Of a stretch of DNA of 64,000 bases, positions 60,765-64,000 are shown in pieces (positions within the stretch are counted from its first letter, which is position 1; each line of letters starts with the position of its first letter). Source of the DNA: Rosistilla oblonga (GTDB taxonomy: Bacteria; Planctomycetota; Planctomycetia; Pirellulales; Pirellulaceae). The position numbers and the translations under genes are program-made. The stretch is taken from assembly GCF_007751715.1 (NCBI RefSeq), contig NZ_CP036292.1:4409339-4473338 (forward strand), in the 5' to 3' direction. A model generated the notes under the pieces. It was not told where the DNA came from, did no database searches, and saw nothing but the letters and a program-made list of their open reading frames with translations.

Positions 60765-61379
60765 TCACTCCCCAGCCAGTTGATCTAACAGCCGGCGAAG
60801 CTGCGGAATGAATTCCCGCAGCGCACGCGCTCGATGGCTGAGCGCCTTCTTCACGCTCGGCCCCAATTGCCCGAAGGTCAAGTGATACTCGGGGATCTCG
60901 AACATCGGGTCGTATCCAAAACCGTGCGTCCCGTGACGCTGTTGGATAATCCGGCCGCAACACTTCCCGTTGGCGGTCAGTCGTTCGTTCCCGTCGGGAT
61001 CCGAAAGACTGAGGTAGCAGTTGTAATAGGCGGTGCGGCGCTCCAGCGGCACGCCTTCCAAACGCTCCAACAAAAGATCGTTGTTCTTTTCGTCGGTCGC
61101 ATCGTCCCCCGAGAAGCGAGCGCTGTAGATCCCCGGCGCCCCATCGAGGGCGTCGACCGACAGACCGCTGTCTTCGCCGAGCACCCACTGGCCCAGATGC
61201 TTGGCCTGTTGAGTCGACTTCAGCCGTGCGTTCTCGGCGAACGAATCTCCATCCTCGACGACTTCGATCGCCGTGGGCCAATCGGCCAACGTGGTCAAGC
61301 GAACTCGATCGGCTGGCATCACGGCTTGGATCTCGATCGCCTTTTTGCGATTCCCCGTCCCTAGTACTAATTCAAACAT
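60765..61379 (-). CDS. rdgB: XTP/dITP diphosphatase (HAM1/RdgB)
   Basis: 204-aa house-cleaning enzyme that hydrolyses ITP, XTP and their deoxy forms to monophosphates, preventing their incorporation into DNA and RNA. It starts MFELVLGTGNRKKAIEIQ (family pattern TGN..K..E). The active-site Asp/Glu motif is SFAENARLKSTQQAKHLG with GEDSGLSVDALDGAPGIYSARFSG. The substrate-recognition part is GFGYDPMFEIPEYHLTFGQL. It is 5 bp downstream of the ExbD-like gene, so it is part of that operon. Confidence 0.95.
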   Translation of the reverse strand: MFELVLGTGNRKKAIEIQAVMPADRVRLTTLADWPTAIEVVEDGDSFAENARLKSTQQAKHLGQWVLGEDSGLSVDALDGAPGIYSARFSGDDATDEKNNDLLLERLEGVPLERRTAYYNCYLSLSDPDGNERLTANGKCCGRIIQQRHGTHGFGYDPMFEIPEYHLTFGQLGPSVKKALSHRARALREFIPQLRRLLDQLAGE

Positions 61380-61384
61380 CGCGT

Positions 61385-62209
61385 CTATTTCGCCTTGGAT
61401 TGTTTTTCCGTAAACACGCTCAGGTCGATCCGTCCCTTGCCGACGACAGGGATCTTGCCGTTGCGCAGATCGTTCGCATCGCAAAGCCCCTTCAGCGTCC
61501 GATAGGTGCTCAACCCATCGCTGCGGACCAGGAAGACGATCGAATCGTCCTTGCCATTGAGGACCTTGTTCATTAACGCTTTGAAGTCTTCGTCGCCAGC
61601 CGCCTCGGCGGTCCGGATTCGTTTGGGCGGCGACAGGTTGTGCATCACCAACGCCCCCTCGGCGCATTCGACGAAGTGAGGCGTGAAGGAGAGCCCGCTG
61701 CCCTGCGGCAAGACGGTCACGTTCCCTTCGGTCGGAACGTCTTTCCGCTTCTGCAGTTGAGCTTCCAGCTGGGCGAGTTCTTCCTGGACCGCCGAAAGTT
61801 CGGTCTGCATGTCGCCGATCGTTTCGCGATCCTTGGGGTTCACCTGCGGGATCACGACTTCCATCTTCTTCTGCTCTTCCAGCTGCTTCTCCAGCTCTTC
61901 GGTCTCCTTGAGCAGTTCTTCCAGCTCCGCCTGCGTCAGCTTGCGTTCCTGCTGAGTCTCCTTCAGATGGAGCGCTGCGGAATTGGAAACCGAGATCCGT
62001 TGCTGCAACTGCTGGATCGATTCGTCCGCCTCTTTCTGCTTCTTCTGAACCGTTTCGTATTCTTCGATCTGAGCGATGTCGGGCGAATCGGTCTGCGCAA
62101 GAGCCAGCGTGGCGATCATCATCGTCAACACTCCGATCACACAGGCAACGATACTCAAGAATGGAAACAGTGAGATATCGTCGTCGTTGGTTCGAGGACG
62201 TCTAGCCAT
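61385..62209 (-). CDS. ExbD-like membrane-anchored coiled-coil protein
   Basis: 274-aa protein with an N-terminal DDDISLFPFLSIVACVIGVLTMMIATLALAQ segment (one transmembrane helix, ExbD/TolR-like start). A long coiled coil (about 45-175, rich in Glu, Gln, Lys and Leu) follows, then a compact C-terminal domain (IVFLVRSDGLSTYRTLKGLCDANDLRNGKIPVVGKGRIDLSVF). It lacks the usual ExbD periplasmic fold but sits exactly where ExbD would, 9 bp after the ExbB-like gene. It probably uses the proton-motive force together with that protein. Confidence 0.72.
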   Translation of the reverse strand: MARRPRTNDDDISLFPFLSIVACVIGVLTMMIATLALAQTDSPDIAQIEEYETVQKKQKEADESIQQLQQRISVSNSAALHLKETQQERKLTQAELEELLKETEELEKQLEEQKKMEVVIPQVNPKDRETIGDMQTELSAVQEELAQLEAQLQKRKDVPTEGNVTVLPQGSGLSFTPHFVECAEGALVMHNLSPPKRIRTAEAAGDEDFKALMNKVLNGKDDSIVFLVRSDGLSTYRTLKGLCDANDLRNGKIPVVGKGRIDLSVFTEKQSKAK

Positions 62210-62218
62210 GATCGATTC

Positions 62219-63862
62219 CTATCGCCTTCCGTTTCGCGAAGCCTTCTTCGAACCACCGCCAAACCAACCGGAGCGGCGGGTTTCGACTTGTTGCACAACC
62301 ACCTGCTGGTCTCCCAGTTTCTCCAGCACGCCGCTGAGGCTCGAGAGCCCGCGGTCGAGTCCCGCCAGGTGTTCCTGCATCGTGTTCTGCGAATGAGCAA
62401 ACGTGCCACTGACGTTGGTGTTCATGCTGGCCGCTTGATCGGCGAGATTCGCCAGCGTGCCTTGAATCTTCTCCGCCGCGTTGGCCATCTGATCCAATTG
62501 CGCCTGCAGTACCGCTTGCTGATCGAGCGTCTGTTTTTGCAGCATCGCAACGTGTTGTTGTTGCTGTTGTTCGATCCGACCGTTGACTTCGTCCCAGCCT
62601 TTGGAGACCTGCGAGGTCAAGCTGGTCCCGATCGCGTCGAGCTTCTTCAACCAGCGTTCCATCTCGGCGTGCTGAGTTCCCAGCGCCTGTTCGACCGCCG
62701 CGCGGAAGATCGCCACGTCGCCGCCACTGCTGGCTCCACCAACGCCTCGTTCGGCGCCCCCTTCGCGACCGTCGTTCAACCGTCGCAACAGGTTCTCGTT
62801 GCAATATTCGTCGACATTCGAGATCAGATCCTCTTCGCTCTTCTGCAGCGCCGACGCGGGCAGCTTGACCAACATACTCATGATCAGCGCCAACAACGTC
62901 GTATCAAACGCGGTTCCCAGACCACCGAAGACGTCCTGCAACGCAGCCTTCATCGCGTCCATGTTGCCGCCGCCGCTGAGGCTGGTCGCCAGACTGGCAA
63001 CCGCCGCACTAACGCCCATCACCGTACCGATAAAGCCCAAGATCGGCAGCGACCAAATGAAGACCTTCAGAATCGTATAACTACCGGCGACGTTGTTCGC
63101 ATCGATCGCCGATTGCGATTCCATCATCGTGACAGTTTCGGCGGCGCTTTTGCGGACGCGGAAGTGCTCGATGCCGCGGACCACGCGGTTGACCAAAAAC
63201 GTGTCGCTCGACGCTCCGGGCAGTTCGTTGATGTTCATGATGAACCGGTCCAACGAATCGATCGTGATCTCGTTGGAGATTTCCACCGGCAGGACGTCCA
63301 ACAGCATCGCGTCTTTCTGTTTCTTCAGGTTCAACCATTTCAGGAACAGGATCGCCAACGCCCAGAACATCAACAGAGTCGTCGGGAAGGGGACCGGGCC
63401 ACGATCCCAAAACAGCTGACCGAACTGAAACTGTCGCAGCGGGTACATCAGCCCCAGCCAGATGACCGTCGCCACTGCACCGATCAATCCGCTGATCACC
63501 AGGCTGACGTCGCTGCTGGCCGCTTCGCCATTGCCCGCGCTGAACCAGCTCTTCTGTGGGCGTTTCGCTTTGACGTGACGCTTCTTTCCCGCCGGCGCTG
63601 CTGCTGCGGCGGCAACTGGAGCTGTCGAGACGTTGGGAAGTGACGGAGGCGTCGCGGCGGCAGCCGGCTTTGCCGCGGCTGGCTTCTCGCCCAAGTTGAT
63701 ATTGGGGAATCCGCTGGCAGTTTCCGCAGCTTCCATCGGTTCGGCATCGGGGATCCGAACCGTCGCCCGACAATAGGGACATGCGCGGCTCTTGCCCGCC
63801 AGATCGATGGAAACCTTGAGCGACTTATTGCACTTGGGACAGGGGATTTTGAAGAACGACAC
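62219..63862 (-). CDS. MotA/TolQ/ExbB-family protein with N-terminal zinc ribbon
   Basis: 547-aa proton-channel family protein. The first 35 residues form a zinc ribbon (CPKC...CPYC, residues 8-11 and 28-31). An Ala/Pro-rich linker (40-105) and two N-terminal transmembrane helices follow. The MotA/TolQ/ExbB core has IFIWSLPILGFIGTVMGVSAAVASL (~265-290) and GLGTAFDTTLLALIMSMLVKLP (~310-335). After it comes a Gly/Ser linker and a long coiled-coil C-terminus (~385-530). The zinc-ribbon-plus-ExbB layout is characteristic of planctomycete members. Its operon is ExbB-like, ExbD-like, rdgB. Confidence 0.82.
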   Translation of the reverse strand: MSFFKIPCPKCNKSLKVSIDLAGKSRACPYCRATVRIPDAEPMEAAETASGFPNINLGEKPAAAKPAAAATPPSLPNVSTAPVAAAAAAPAGKKRHVKAKRPQKSWFSAGNGEAASSDVSLVISGLIGAVATVIWLGLMYPLRQFQFGQLFWDRGPVPFPTTLLMFWALAILFLKWLNLKKQKDAMLLDVLPVEISNEITIDSLDRFIMNINELPGASSDTFLVNRVVRGIEHFRVRKSAAETVTMMESQSAIDANNVAGSYTILKVFIWSLPILGFIGTVMGVSAAVASLATSLSGGGNMDAMKAALQDVFGGLGTAFDTTLLALIMSMLVKLPASALQKSEEDLISNVDEYCNENLLRRLNDGREGGAERGVGGASSGGDVAIFRAAVEQALGTQHAEMERWLKKLDAIGTSLTSQVSKGWDEVNGRIEQQQQQHVAMLQKQTLDQQAVLQAQLDQMANAAEKIQGTLANLADQAASMNTNVSGTFAHSQNTMQEHLAGLDRGLSSLSGVLEKLGDQQVVVQQVETRRSGWFGGGSKKASRNGRR

Positions 63863-64000
63863 TGGGGAGGGCTCGCGAGTAGTTCAGGAAAGAGGTTTAA
63901 AGCAGCGGGGGTGCGGAGTTACGAATCCGAATCGCGTTCCAATCCATTCTAGTTCGTCGATCGTCTCCGCACCGAAACGGTGTGCCGATCAAAAGCCAAA
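63863..64000. other. Noncoding upstream region of the ExbB-like gene
   Basis: 138 bp up to the window edge. On the minus strand AACCTCTTTCC lies before the start codon, but no convincing promoter was recognised. Nothing else seen. Confidence 0.4.

Overview
The window looks like chromosomal DNA of a planctomycete of the Pirellulaceae (Rhodopirellula/Rosistilla-like). This rests on gene content and style rather than any rRNA: a TIGR03067-type secreted protein, a PVC-type giant cytochrome c with HEAT repeats, a zinc-ribbon/ExbB fusion next to an ExbD-like coiled-coil protein, DUF447 beside a PabA-type amidotransferase, a groEL-groES-groEL arrangement, small 'CGC' lipoproteins, and dispersed palindromes of the CGCTTGCGCTTCGTGC type. 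No rRNA, tRNA or CRISPR was found.

Layout. 1-5673: the 3' part of ftsK converging on glnE. 5833-12272: a minus-strand chaperone cluster, read groEL, groES, groEL, dnaJ, grpE, zinc-ribbon protein, with an RNA hairpin in every intercistronic gap and a sigma-54-like promoter in front. 12780-14105: tandem DUF3467 protein and maf. 14125-16047: dispersed palindromic repeats, one of them split by an intact IS4-family element (14169-15687) with 14-bp inverted ends and an 8-bp target duplication. 16241-20967: an SNF2/SWIM helicase translationally coupled to an HD phosphohydrolase. 21003-27046: fliD and a very large flagellin. 27768-28939: DUF447 and pabA, overlapping by 4 bp. 29178-36480: a membrane protein with a degenerate zincin motif, then a cytochrome oxidase operon (small lipoprotein, CoxB-cytochrome c, CoxA-CoxC fusion, membrane protein, CtaG, triheme cytochrome). 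36718-44839: PerM-like permease, epimerase, VKOR-like protein, GH32-like enzyme, MDR oxidoreductase, DJ-1/PfpI protein, PPOX-fold stress protein and MgtC. 45043-50774: TIGR03067 protein, thermolysin-like peptidase and PVC-type cytochrome. 50775-51268: a second palindrome-rich spacer. 51269-57484: glucose dehydrogenase divergent from the sufR-sufC-sufB-sufD-sufT cluster, with a perfect inverted repeat between them. 57754-64000: lipoproteins, xerC, then rdgB, ExbD-like and ExbB genes on the minus strand.

The most interesting signal is regulatory. Eight transcription units carry a GG-N10-GC, -24/-12 type sigma-54 element in the correct orientation a short way upstream; the best read TTGGCAC/T-N5-TTGC. 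They precede the chaperonins, the oxidase operon, the epimerase/VKOR group, the DJ-1/PPOX stress genes, an MDR oxidoreductase and others, which suggests that one sigma-54 system controls stress, redox and respiratory genes here. Second in interest are the SufR-type operator, the PabA-DUF447 coupling (a likely pterin/C1 link), and the SNF2-HD pair.
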